64,000 nt of DNA from NCBI GenBank assembly GCA_963678305.2, contig CAXXVV010000012.1:591791-655790 (forward strand), read 5' to 3'. How positions within the stretch are numbered: position 1 is the first letter of the stretch; every line of letters begins with the position of its first letter. A program made the translations under genes and the position numbers. Shown here in pieces: positions 27,472 through 35,984 of this stretch. The notes under the pieces are model-generated. The model ran no database searches. It saw only the letters and a list, made by a program, of their open reading frames with translations, and was not told where the DNA came from. Source of the stretch: G963676655 sp963678305. GTDB lineage: Bacteria; Verrucomicrobiota; Lentisphaeria; Victivallales; Victivallaceae.

Positions 27472-29973
27472 TTATATTTTTTTACTTTTCAGGAATTCGT
27501 CAGGAGAAAGGTCTCGCCCATATATTCTTATTTTTTTTATGTCGCCTGAATAGTATTGATATGGCTGCCATACATTGCGGCATTTTCCTCCAATAATCAC
27601 AACATTCAACATCTCGTGTGCGCTCATGGGGGCAATGCTCTTCCTGTCCTGGAGTTCTCCATCAAGATATAAAGACAGATTTTTCAAATCATAAACTGCA
27701 GCAATGCGGGTCCATTTGCCAAACTTGACTGCTTTTTTCGAGCGAACTGAAACCGATATCTTGCTGCTGACTTTCTGGCCTCCCGCGGCTTCAATCGCGG
27801 AAGAACGTTCAACAATGATATATCCCTGGGGGTCGATACTCAATTGTATTTGATTATTGCCAGCCCCTATGATTCCCATGGCTTTCCCGGTTTTTTCAGG
27901 TTTTATTGATATTTCGTAGGTTGAAGCATAAGGGAAGGCGGTTCCACCCTGGATTGTTATATATTGATTCCCGTTAAACCGGTAATATCCGCCGGTAGTT
28001 TTGTCGTTTATGAACAAAGGGGAGTTTATTTTTTTCTTTTTTTTCAGCCCGCCAAGGTGTTCATGCCGGTATGCAGTTCGGGCCAGATGTCCTCCGCCGT
28101 AGCCGCTGCCGCCAAGAAAACCATTATGCCGGTAACCGGAATAATCAATCAATAAGGGGCCCGCATCAAAATTGCACGGATAATAAAAGAATGGTATCCG
28201 GTCCGCATTGATATTAATTTCAGTTATGCCATGTTTATTTGAAATTACGGGTAACTTCACCTGCTTGCCGTAGCGGTCGCCGGAGATCCATATGGGTGAT
28301 GAAATATAGCGACACCCATGATTATTGACTAATTCCAGATTATACCAGTCCAGAGACGATATTGGATCGGGTAACAATATTGACTGCGCCATGTCCAGTG
28401 ACCATTGGGATTTCCTTTGGATTTCTCTGCCGTTGCGCATAATTCGAACGGTACCTCCGCCTTGATTCCAATTGCCGCTGGAATTTGATATTGCATCGCT
28501 TTGGATGACGGCCAAACCATATTCCGGATAATGCATAGTGTGACCATTTGTTACGGTATTAATACTCCACTTTTTTGTTCCTTTGTTGATGTTCAACATA
28601 TTCCTTAACGATCTTGACCACCAGAGTAAATGCGCCCTCATTCCGGCTACAAGCATGGTTGGGGGAAATGAGTCTATAACTTGTTTATAGTTTCGACTTT
28701 GAATTTTGACTTTTGGCAATAACGCCAGTTTATCTGCAAATTCCAATGAGTCCAGTTTAAATACTTTTCTGTCAATCGTATTTTGTTTAAGTGTCATTGA
28801 TGGAAATGTATGAAGAATTTTCCCTTTTGCATCGCATATTTCCAGGGTCAGGCTCAATTTAGAATATTGATTTTCAGCGGGAAATGATAAGACTTCAAAG
28901 AGCGCGGGCTGCCCCAATAAAACATTGGTAAAATTGCTGACATAGACATCCAGCCCTTTTCTTTTTGATGTTTTTTTGCCGCGCCATTTATCAAGATGGT
29001 ACTGGGCTGTTCGCAGCAGAACATCATCAAGTTCATACGACGGAAATATTCTTGAGTTTTCATATATATCGAAAAAATTGGTTATAACTATAGCATCCGG
29101 TTTTGAGGCGATAGTGTCAGTCCATGACTTCAAATATTTCTCATTCAGATCAGGTATTGTTCCGCCATAATGAAAATGGACGGTATAGGTATTGTGAACG
29201 GATGCTTCAAATATCTTATAAGGAAATTCTTCGTGCATAATTTTTGAGGCCATTGCATGAAATTTGCGTTGACCGGCATCTGTCCAGTTCGCGTAAGCGG
29301 AAATACCATCAAATACCTTGAGATACTCTCTGAGCACCTCTGGAGATTCCCTTAGTCTTTTAGTCCATGCATTTGCCAGGATGATGATTTTGCCATATTT
29401 TTTTTCTACGTTAGTCACCATTTTATGCCATGTTTCCGGGGAATATGTGGCGGGAGTGTAGATGATTAATACCGGAGCCCCATTCAACCTGTATACTGCG
29501 GGATGATTTTTAAGGGTTGGCCAGAGTTTTTTGAATAGATTCTCAAATTGTTCCACTGCCTTGTTTTCCGGTCCTTTGTGAACAGACACGAACAAAGACG
29601 TTTTAAATCCATTGCCGGCAGCTTGAAAACCGTCAGCAGCATTTTTAAAGCTTTTTTGCCAGCTGATGCTGCCGTTTCTTTCAAGTGTGACTTCAAATTG
29701 CACTCCCGATAAACCATAAGGTTTACAGACTTCCGCAACTTTTTGCCACATTAATTTTTCGTCTTTTGGAAAATTATTCCAGGCGTAGTCCGGACCACCC
29801 GCTCCATAGCGACACGAACGACTTGGTCGCCACCACGGATTAGCCTGGCTCCAGCAACTCTTCATATATGTTGTTTTGTCGAATTTTGGACGAAGGTCCT
29901 TCTGGATTGTTGCACTGGATGCTGTAGATATTACGGCCCCATAGCACAGCAAGGCGATTATTGCGTTGGTCAT
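27472..29973 (-). CDS. Secreted GH71/GH99-like protein with C-terminal LamG-type domain
   Basis: An 833-residue protein starting MTNAIIALLCYGAVISTASSA, a signal peptide with probable cleavage after SSA; the longer frame from 30045 has no signal sequence at its start and is less likely. Residues 40-370 resemble the barrel of GH71/GH99 (YGLSGVQFEVTLERNG, HPAVYRLNGAPVLIIYTPATYSPETW, FDGISAYANWTDAG, PDAIVITNFFDIYENSRIFPS), families of endo-alpha-glucanases and endo-mannosidases. A linker follows, and the last 190 residues are a concanavalin-like LamG fold (YYRFNGNQYITIQGG, WTRIAAVYDLKNLSLYLDGEL). It is the secreted enzyme of the island, probably cutting a polysaccharide outside the cell. Confidence 0.65.
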   Translation of the reverse strand: MTNAIIALLCYGAVISTASSATIQKDLRPKFDKTTYMKSCWSQANPWWRPSRSCRYGAGGPDYAWNNFPKDEKLMWQKVAEVCKPYGLSGVQFEVTLERNGSISWQKSFKNAADGFQAAGNGFKTSLFVSVHKGPENKAVEQFENLFKKLWPTLKNHPAVYRLNGAPVLIIYTPATYSPETWHKMVTNVEKKYGKIIILANAWTKRLRESPEVLREYLKVFDGISAYANWTDAGQRKFHAMASKIMHEEFPYKIFEASVHNTYTVHFHYGGTIPDLNEKYLKSWTDTIASKPDAIVITNFFDIYENSRIFPSYELDDVLLRTAQYHLDKWRGKKTSKRKGLDVYVSNFTNVLLGQPALFEVLSFPAENQYSKLSLTLEICDAKGKILHTFPSMTLKQNTIDRKVFKLDSLEFADKLALLPKVKIQSRNYKQVIDSFPPTMLVAGMRAHLLWWSRSLRNMLNINKGTKKWSINTVTNGHTMHYPEYGLAVIQSDAISNSSGNWNQGGGTVRIMRNGREIQRKSQWSLDMAQSILLPDPISSLDWYNLELVNNHGCRYISSPIWISGDRYGKQVKLPVISNKHGITEININADRIPFFYYPCNFDAGPLLIDYSGYRHNGFLGGSGYGGGHLARTAYRHEHLGGLKKKKKINSPLFINDKTTGGYYRFNGNQYITIQGGTAFPYASTYEISIKPEKTGKAMGIIGAGNNQIQLSIDPQGYIIVERSSAIEAAGGQKVSSKISVSVRSKKAVKFGKWTRIAAVYDLKNLSLYLDGELQDRKSIAPMSAHEMLNVVIIGGKCRNVWQPYQYYSGDIKKIRIYGRDLSPDEFLKSKKI

Positions 29974-30102
29974 ATTTAAACTTTCTGTGTTTTTAAATTT
30001 TTCTTTAATGAGAGATTTGAGTTCAAGATGTACCAATACACACAATCAGATAATTGCGGTATCGGAGTTGGAATTGTTTTGTATAAGAATAAACTTAGTT
30101 GC

Positions 30103-30828
30103 TTATTTAATTGCTTTCCAGGAGTTTGAATTCATCGTTTCAGTCCATTTCATAGCCCTTGCGTGACCGTCAACAAATGTCCAATTATTCCTGCCTGAAT
30201 GATATCCCACTTTAGCCGGGTCATTGGTGACATTTCCGGAAGTGGAAAGGGAGTATTCATAACTGTATCCGGGATTGTAACATTTTGCATTTTTAACGCT
30301 GTAACGCATTCCATTTGCGGAATCAAAATTTTCTGCCATAAGAATGGTGTTTGATGCTTGCCTTATGTTTCCCATTTTGCGTGGACCGCTATATCCATCG
30401 GCATTTAAGTCGTTAACGGCATCCATTACTTCCAGGTTGACACAATAACTGATTTTATACCAATGGGAGCTGCTTTTGAGCCAACTTGCTTCTGTAACCT
30501 GGTCAGAAGGACAACGAAATATCTTAAATTTTTTAGGAAACCATCCGCCCCACGGCGGTAAAGTTATACCAAGGTTTTTCGCAATTATACATTGCCAGTT
30601 ATCTGCCGAGGTGATTGCTAAATCACGGCAATATGGAAACATGTCTTCATTATCGTTGGCATAGAGGATGCATCCGGTAGATAAACTTTTCATTTGATTT
30701 GTGCAAGAAATTGCTTTGGCTTTATCCCTTGCCTTATTTAAGGCAGGCAGCAACATGGATGCCAGAATTGCGATAATGGCTATTACTACAAGAAGTTCTA
30801 TTAGTGTGAATGATTTTGCCTTTTTCAT
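30103..30828 (-). CDS. Pseudopilin-like secreted protein with H-x9-DG motif
   Basis: A 241-residue protein starting MKKAKSFTLIELLVVIAIIAILASMLLPALNKARDKA, a textbook prepilin N-terminus cleaved before the phenylalanine by prepilin peptidase. The globular part has a pair of CxxR/Cys residues (IFRCPSDQVTEASW) and ends with HSGRNNWTFVDGHARAM, the H-x9-DG motif found in the many orphan pseudopilins of PVC bacteria. GAGAGGGA precedes the ATG. Its location inside a sugar-degrading operon, next to a secreted hydrolase, suggests a surface role such as substrate capture or display; this is an inference. Confidence 0.9.
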   Translation of the reverse strand: MKKAKSFTLIELLVVIAIIAILASMLLPALNKARDKAKAISCTNQMKSLSTGCILYANDNEDMFPYCRDLAITSADNWQCIIAKNLGITLPPWGGWFPKKFKIFRCPSDQVTEASWLKSSSHWYKISYCVNLEVMDAVNDLNADGYSGPRKMGNIRQASNTILMAENFDSANGMRYSVKNAKCYNPGYSYEYSLSTSGNVTNDPAKVGYHSGRNNWTFVDGHARAMKWTETMNSNSWKAIK

Positions 30829-30907
30829 GATTTCCCTCTCTGTTTTTAATTGTTTGATAAAATTGGTTCGCGTGCTTTGTCCTGATGTCTGATTTATACC
30901 TCCCTTT

Positions 30908-31984
30908 TTATTGTACTGTTGTTTGCCTGCAAGTTGATTCTCTAATAATTAATTCCGGAGATAACTTAACTCCGTTGAAATTTACAATTTGACCTCTAAG
31001 GCGGTCCAGTAATATCTCCGCGGATTTTTTTCCTAATTCAATAATTGGAATTGACAATGTTGTCAACGCTGGGGAAATCAAAGAGGCGACAGGCATATCG
31101 TTACAGCCAGTCACAGAAATATCTTCCGGAACGCTCAGCCCTTTTTGCGTGAGCCGCTGAACAACCCTGGCTGCAATATCATCATCGAGCGTAATAACGG
31201 CTGATACGCGGTCTTTTGATTTACACAGGAAATCGACAACATTAAACGCATTATCGCATGTGAAACCGATGTCAAGAATATTTTCATGGTGCAGTCTGAT
31301 GCCGTTATCCAGACACGCGGTGAAGACTCCGGCTTTGAAATCACGTGAAATGTTTATTTTTTCTCCTGCATAAAGCAGCGCTATATTTTTATGTCCGAGA
31401 CCGGCCAGATGCTCAACAATCAATTTTCCGGCTTTTTCAAAATCAATCAAAACAGCGTTTTTCTGCATTCCTGGGAAATAATTCTTTGCGAAAATGTGCG
31501 GGATTTGCTTCTGAACCAGGGTTTTGACAATGTGTTTATCAATCTGCCATGCTCCAATAATGAATCCGGCGTAGGTTGCGGCCATCTTTGAGATATCCGC
31601 TTCCAGATCTGAGCGGTGACTAGCCAAAATATCCAGAGTATATCCATTATTACTCAGGACCTCGCCAATGCCGCGAATCATTTTTGATACTAACGGATGT
31701 ATCGCGTATTCGGTATCAAAAATAACCAGTGCAATCTTTTTGGTTATTTCCGGTCGTCCTGTTTTAACGAAAGTACCTCGTCCTCTGATCCGGTATAAAT
31801 ATCCCTCGTTTTCAAGCTCTTTCATGGCCTGACGAACCGTGTTGCGCGAAAGACCATAGCGCTTGACAAGTTCGGGTTCTGACGGCATACGGGAATTGTC
31901 CTGAAGTTTCCCCTGGCGTATGCGTTCAATAAAATATTCTTTCAGTTCCTGATATTTGAATGGTGCTGATTGTACCGGCATCAT
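30908..31984 (-). CDS. GntR-LacI hybrid transcription regulator (AraR-type layout)
   Basis: A 358-residue regulator. Residues 10-75 are a GntR winged helix (YQELKEYFIERIRQG, PSEPELVKRYGLSRNTVRQAMKELENEGYLYRIRGRGTFV). Residues 85-350 are a LacI-type sugar-binding domain (KKIALVIFDTEYAIHPLVSKMIRGI, HLAGLGHKNIALLYAG, VSAVITLDDDIAARVVQRL, GCNDMPVASLISPALTTLSIP). This layout is that of AraR of Bacillus. Two copies of a palindrome, TTGTACCAACAA at the core, flank its own promoter, which points to autoregulation. It is the first gene of the minus-strand carbohydrate island and probably controls it. Confidence 0.9.
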   Translation of the reverse strand: MMPVQSAPFKYQELKEYFIERIRQGKLQDNSRMPSEPELVKRYGLSRNTVRQAMKELENEGYLYRIRGRGTFVKTGRPEITKKIALVIFDTEYAIHPLVSKMIRGIGEVLSNNGYTLDILASHRSDLEADISKMAATYAGFIIGAWQIDKHIVKTLVQKQIPHIFAKNYFPGMQKNAVLIDFEKAGKLIVEHLAGLGHKNIALLYAGEKINISRDFKAGVFTACLDNGIRLHHENILDIGFTCDNAFNVVDFLCKSKDRVSAVITLDDDIAARVVQRLTQKGLSVPEDISVTGCNDMPVASLISPALTTLSIPIIELGKKSAEILLDRLRGQIVNFNGVKLSPELIIRESTCRQTTVQ

Positions 31985-32004
31985 AAATCTCCGTGGTTAA
32001 TATT

Positions 32005-32022
32005 AAGTTGTACCAACAACTT
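32005..32022. promoter_or_regulatory. Operator palindrome, downstream copy
   Basis: AAGTTGTACCAACAACTT: 7-base inverted arms around ACCA, located between the promoter (32031-32059) and the start of the GntR-LacI regulator at 31984. The core TTGTAC resembles the half-site recognised by AraR-like GntR-LacI proteins. A bound regulator here would block transcription of its own gene. Confidence 0.65.
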
Positions 32023-32030
32023 TGTAGGTC

Positions 32031-32059
32031 ATTATACAGTTTGATAGGTATAATGTCAA
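32031..32059 (-). promoter_or_regulatory. Consensus sigma-70 promoter of the carbohydrate island
   Basis: On the minus strand TTGACA (32059-32054) and TATAAT (32036-32031) are both perfect and are separated by exactly 17 bases. The start codon of the regulator gene lies about 47 bases downstream. Such a strong core promoter, boxed by two operator palindromes, implies tight repression. Confidence 0.8.
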
Positions 32060-32082
32060 TAGCGAAAGTAAAAAAAATATAT

Positions 32083-32100
32083 TAATTGTACCAACAACTT
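32083..32100. promoter_or_regulatory. Operator palindrome, upstream copy
   Basis: TAATTGTACCAACAACTT matches the downstream operator in all but the first bases. Its centre lies 78 bases from the centre of the other copy, with the promoter between them, an arrangement suited to a DNA loop. The 385-base gap 31985-32369 also holds the rpsL promoter and no gene. Confidence 0.6.
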
Positions 32101-32270
32101 TAAAGATGCCGTTTAGGTTGCAGAAAGAAGAGTTGTGTATTATTATTGTTATAGTATACAGGGTCTGATTTTCTTTTTTCATTTGCATGTTTTGTCGCCG
32201 GAGAGAAACTTTGATCAGATTGTTTCTGTTAAAAAAATCAGAAAAAAATTATAAAAAGCTGAAAAAAAGG

Positions 32271-32300
32271 TTGATTTTATTTCTTGGATGTGTATATTAT
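32271..32300 (+). promoter_or_regulatory. Probable promoter of the rpsL-rpsS operon
   Basis: TTGATT (32271-32276) is followed, after 16 or 18 bases, by overlapping minus-10 candidates TATATT (32293-32298) and TATTAT (32295-32300). A-rich tracts precede it. It lies about 70 bases before rpsL and is the only good match in the gap on this strand. Confidence 0.5.
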
Positions 32301-32369
32301 CTGTCTTTCGCGTTGTGAATATAGAATTTTAAACTAAAATTGAATATAAAAAAAGCAAGGTAATTAAAA

Positions 32370-32744
32370 ATGCCGACAATCAATCAATTAGTACGTCAAG
32401 GACGTTCAAGCAAGGTTCGCAAGAGCAAATCACGTGCGCTGCACAATTGCCCGCAGCGTCGCGGAGTTTGCTTGCAGGTAACCACCAGAACGCCGAAGAA
32501 ACCTAACTCTGCGCTGCGCAAAATCGCCAGAGTTCGTCTGACCAATGGTCAGGAAGTTACCGCTTACATCGGTGGTGAAGGTCATGGATTGCAGGAACAC
32601 TCAGTGGTACTGGTAAAAGGCGGTCGTGTGCGTGACCTGCCGGGTGTACGTTATCACGTCGTACGCGGTGCGCTGGATGACAGCGCCGGTGTTGGCAAAC
32701 GTCGCCAATCACGTTCTAAGTACGGAGCAAAACGTCCGAAATAA
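32370..32744 (+). CDS. rpsL: 30S ribosomal protein S12
   Basis: A 124-residue S12 with PTINQLVRQGR at the start, RRGVCLQVTTRTPKKPNSALRKIARVRLTNG, IGGEGHGLQEHS and GVRYHVVRGALD. It sits at the decoding centre. The lysines that determine streptomycin sensitivity (TPKKPNSALRK region and the GGRVRDLPG loop) are of the usual sensitive type except for R in place of K in VRDLPG-like loop, as in several bacteria. First gene of the str-S10 run. Confidence 0.98.
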   Translation: MPTINQLVRQGRSSKVRKSKSRALHNCPQRRGVCLQVTTRTPKKPNSALRKIARVRLTNGQEVTAYIGGEGHGLQEHSVVLVKGGRVRDLPGVRYHVVRGALDDSAGVGKRRQSRSKYGAKRPK

Positions 32745-32773
32745 TTTTCGGCCTTATGATGAAATATTTAATT

Positions 32774-32807
32774 AAAACTGTCGCCATCGTCTGATGCCGG
32801 CAGTTTT
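32774..32807 (+). promoter_or_regulatory. Long hairpin between rpsL and rpsG
   Basis: AAAACTGTCG pairs with CGGCAGTTTT, then after a C-C mismatch CATC pairs with GATG around loop GTCT. It lies in the 148-base rpsL-rpsG gap. No proper T-run follows. In E. coli S7 binds the rpsL-rpsG intercistronic mRNA to repress its own synthesis; a similar use is possible here. A simple partial terminator is the alternative. Confidence 0.5.
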
Positions 32808-32892
32808 GTTCTGAAAATAAGAATCATAAGAAAAAGTAATTTATTTAATAGTAACAGATAAGTTGAACAAAAATAATTCTAGGGTATAGATT

Positions 32893-33363
32893 ATGAGAAG
32901 ACGAAAAGCAGAAAAGCGTGAGCTTACCCCTGACGTCAAGTACAACAGTGAACTCGTTGCGCGTTTGATTAATACGATCATGAGCCGCGGCAAGAAATCC
33001 ACTGCGCAGAGCATTGTATACGGTGCTTTCAACTTGATCAATGAGCGTAAGCCGGGAATGGATCCTTTGGAAGTATTCCTGCAGGCACTGGAAAATGTAA
33101 AACCGAAACTGGAAGTAAAGAGCCGCCGTGTTGGTGGTGCTACTTATCAGGTTCCGATCGAAGTCAGCGCGGACCGTCAGGTCGCCCTGTCTCTGCGTTG
33201 GATAACCGACTATGCTAAAGGTCGCAAGGGCCGTCCGATGATGGAATCATTGGCTGGTGAGCTTCTTGACGCCTTTGAGAACACCGGTTCTTCAATCAAG
33301 AAACGTGAAGATACACAGAAAATGGCGTTGGCCAATAAAGCCTTCGCTCATTTCCGATGGTAA
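32893..33363 (+). CDS. rpsG: 30S ribosomal protein S7
   Basis: A 156-residue S7 (MRRRKAEKRELTPDVKYNSELVARLINTIMSRGKKSTA, GGATYQVPIEV, ALRW-type SLRWITDYAKGR, and the C-terminal KKREDTQKMALANKAFAHFRW). It nucleates the 30S head. The ribosome site before the ATG is weak (TAGGGT), compatible with translational control through the hairpin upstream. Confidence 0.98.
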   Translation: MRRRKAEKRELTPDVKYNSELVARLINTIMSRGKKSTAQSIVYGAFNLINERKPGMDPLEVFLQALENVKPKLEVKSRRVGGATYQVPIEVSADRQVALSLRWITDYAKGRKGRPMMESLAGELLDAFENTGSSIKKREDTQKMALANKAFAHFRW

Positions 33364-33420
33364 GATAAAAATCTAAAAGAGAAATTCGGAATAAGAAATT
33401 ATTCTGCTGTTGTTTGAAAT

Positions 33421-35535
33421 ATGCCGACTGTTGATAAAAAATATGAAGAAGCCGCTGGGCGTAAAGTTCAGCTGAAGAACGTTCGTAATATCGGGATTAT
33501 GGCGCACATTGATGCGGGTAAGACCACATTGTCAGAACGTATCCTTTACTATACTGGAATTAATTATAAAATTGGCGAGGTTCACGAAGGTACCGCCACC
33601 ATGGACTGGATGGAGCAGGAGCAGGAACGAGGTATTACCATTACTTCCGCCGCGACCACCTGTGAATGGAAAGGGTACAAGATCAATATTATTGATACTC
33701 CCGGACACGTTGATTTTACCGCTGAAGTGGAACGCTCGTTGCGAGTGCTTGACGGCGCAGTTGCCGTTTTTTGCGCAGTTGGCAAAGTTCAACCTCAGAC
33801 AGAGACTGTCTGGCGACAGGCTCAAACCTATAAAGTTCCAATTGTTGCCCTTGTGAATAAGATGGACCGTACCGGCGCGAATTTTGACGCGGTGGTCGAA
33901 GACATCAGGCACAAACTTGGTGCAACTGCTATACCCTTACAAATTCCTATCGGCGCTGAAAGCGATTTCCAGGGCGTTGTTGATATCATCAACAAGAAAG
34001 CCATTTATTTTGACGGAGACGAGTTCGGCGCCGAAATGCGTATAGAGGATATTCCGGCCGAGTTTGCTGATAAAGCTGATGAAGCGTTGCATTACATGGT
34101 CGAATGTCTGGCCGAATATGATGAAGAAATCATGGAATTGTTCCTCGAAGATGTTACTCCGGAACTGGAAGATATCAAAGTAGCTTTGCGTAAATGTACG
34201 ATTGCGGGTAACGTGGTTCCTGTGGCCTGTGCTTCAGCCTTCAAGAATAAGGGCGTTCAGCCGCTGTTGGATGTCGTCACCGAACTGCTGCCGTCTCCGA
34301 TCGATGTTTGGGATATTGATGGTGTCGATCCCCATACTGAAGAACCGATGACTCGCCACGTTGGCGACAAGCAGCCGTTCTCAGCTTTGATCTTCAAGAT
34401 TATGAATGACCCCTATGTTGGTAAACTGACATATTTCCGGGTTTACAGCGGCACAGTTGCCAAAGGTATGACTGTATATAATCCGCGAACCCGCCAGCGT
34501 GAACGTCTCGGCCGTATTCTGCAAATGCATGCCAATACCCGTGAAGAACGCGATGAGATTTTCAGCGGTGACATTGCCGCTGCGGTAGGTCTGAAAAATG
34601 TGACTACCGGTGATACCATCTGTATTGAGAACGATCAGATCATTCTCGAATCAATGAACTTTCCCGATCCCGTTATTTCAATCGCAGTCGAGCCCAAAAC
34701 AAACTCCGACCGCGATAAACTCTACAAGGCCCTCGGCTACCTCTCCGATGAAGACCCGACTTTCCAGGTCCGTTCCGATGAAGAAACCTCCCAGACTGTT
34801 ATCTCAGGTATGGGGGAATTGCATCTGGATATTATCATCGATCGCTTGAAGCGCGAATTCAAGGTTGAGGCCAATACCGGACAGCCGCAGGTCGCTTACC
34901 GTGAAACAATCCTGAAAAAAGGCGAAGCAAATACCAAGTTTGTTCGCCAGAGTGGCGGTCGCGGTCAGTATGGCCATGCCGTTATCGAGGTTGAGCCGAT
35001 GGAACGCGGTCACGGTCAGACTTTTGAAAATCTGGTTGTCGGCGGTAATATTCCGCGTGAATATATCAAACCGGTTGAAAAAGGCATCATGGATGCCGCT
35101 AAAACCGGGGTTATTTCCGGCAGTCCGGTGGTGGATTTCCATGTCAAGCTGCTTGATGGCTCCTACCACCCGGTCGACTCCTCTGAAATGGCATTCCAGA
35201 TTGCCGGTTCAATGGCATTCAAGGAAGCAGCCCGGAAGGCCGGTATGGCGATTCTTGAGCCGATTATGAAAATGGATATCACTACTCCTGACGAACACAT
35301 GGGTGATATTATCGGTGATATTACTTCCCGCCGTGGCGCGATCATTCAGGTTGATGCTGACCAGGGCGGTGATTATACCAAGGTAACCGCACACACCCCA
35401 TTGGCAGAACTCTTCGGCTATGCCACGGCGATGCGCTCACTTTCGAGGGGACGTGCTTCTTATTCTATGGAGCCATCACATTTTGATAAAGTACCAACTA
35501 GTGTTCAAGAAAAAATAATGGAGAAAGAAAAATGA
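33421..35535 (+). CDS. fusA: Translation elongation factor G
   Basis: A 704-residue EF-G with G motifs AHIDAGKTT, DTPGHVDFT and NKMDR, domain II (YVGKLTYFRVYSGTV), domain III (GMGELHLDIIIDRLKREFKVEANTGQPQVAYRE), domain IV with SGGRGQYGHAVIEVEP and domain V with the C-terminal PLAELFGYATAMRSLSRGRASYSME. It drives translocation on the ribosome. Its stop overlaps rpsJ by 4 bases (ATGA). No tuf gene follows it, unlike the common fusA-tuf-rpsJ order. Confidence 0.99.
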   Translation: MPTVDKKYEEAAGRKVQLKNVRNIGIMAHIDAGKTTLSERILYYTGINYKIGEVHEGTATMDWMEQEQERGITITSAATTCEWKGYKINIIDTPGHVDFTAEVERSLRVLDGAVAVFCAVGKVQPQTETVWRQAQTYKVPIVALVNKMDRTGANFDAVVEDIRHKLGATAIPLQIPIGAESDFQGVVDIINKKAIYFDGDEFGAEMRIEDIPAEFADKADEALHYMVECLAEYDEEIMELFLEDVTPELEDIKVALRKCTIAGNVVPVACASAFKNKGVQPLLDVVTELLPSPIDVWDIDGVDPHTEEPMTRHVGDKQPFSALIFKIMNDPYVGKLTYFRVYSGTVAKGMTVYNPRTRQRERLGRILQMHANTREERDEIFSGDIAAAVGLKNVTTGDTICIENDQIILESMNFPDPVISIAVEPKTNSDRDKLYKALGYLSDEDPTFQVRSDEETSQTVISGMGELHLDIIIDRLKREFKVEANTGQPQVAYRETILKKGEANTKFVRQSGGRGQYGHAVIEVEPMERGHGQTFENLVVGGNIPREYIKPVEKGIMDAAKTGVISGSPVVDFHVKLLDGSYHPVDSSEMAFQIAGSMAFKEAARKAGMAILEPIMKMDITTPDEHMGDIIGDITSRRGAIIQVDADQGGDYTKVTAHTPLAELFGYATAMRSLSRGRASYSMEPSHFDKVPTSVQEKIMEKEK

Positions 35536-35849
35536 GCAAGCAGCAGAAAATTCGTATTCGCCTGCAAGCCTACGATCATCGTATTCTGGATCAAAGCGTT
35601 ACCGAGATCCTGAATACTGCCAAACGCACCGGCAGCATGTACGCCGGACCGATTCCGTTGCCGACTCGTATGGAACGGATTACCGTTAACAAGTCTCCGT
35701 TCGTCAATAAAAAGTCGATGGAGCAGTTTGAAACTCGTACCCATAAACGGCTTCTTGATATCGTTAAGCCGACCACGAAGACAATCGATGAGTTGAAAAA
35801 ACTCAATCTTCCGGCCGGCGTAGATATTTCACTGAAGCTGGTTGATTAA
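35532..35849 (+). CDS. rpsJ: 30S ribosomal protein S10
   Basis: A 105-residue S10 (KIRIRLQAYDHRILDQSVTEI, GPIPLPTRMERITVNKSPFVNKKSMEQFETRTHKRLLDI, LPAGVDISLKL). It is a 30S head protein and, as NusE, a partner of NusG. Start overlaps the fusA stop, and AATGGAGAAAGAA lies before it. A 135-base gap separates it from rplC. Confidence 0.97.
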   Translation: MSKQQKIRIRLQAYDHRILDQSVTEILNTAKRTGSMYAGPIPLPTRMERITVNKSPFVNKKSMEQFETRTHKRLLDIVKPTTKTIDELKKLNLPAGVDISLKLVD

Positions 35850-35984
35850 TCGACCGGTAAACGGGCAGTGCAAGCCGGATTCCGCTGAATCAGGTTTGCC
35901 GCCGCTGGTCGCAAGTTAATAATCCTGAACAAAAAGATACCAATGCTTTCCGCCGATTGGAAGTATGTATCGGAAGGAGAAATC

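Noticed and set aside
30026..30040. AGATGTACCAATACA, similar to the GntR-LacI operator core, upstream of the GH71/99-like gene
   Set aside because: Only TGTACCAA matches and the palindrome is not kept, so it is too weak to list as an operator.
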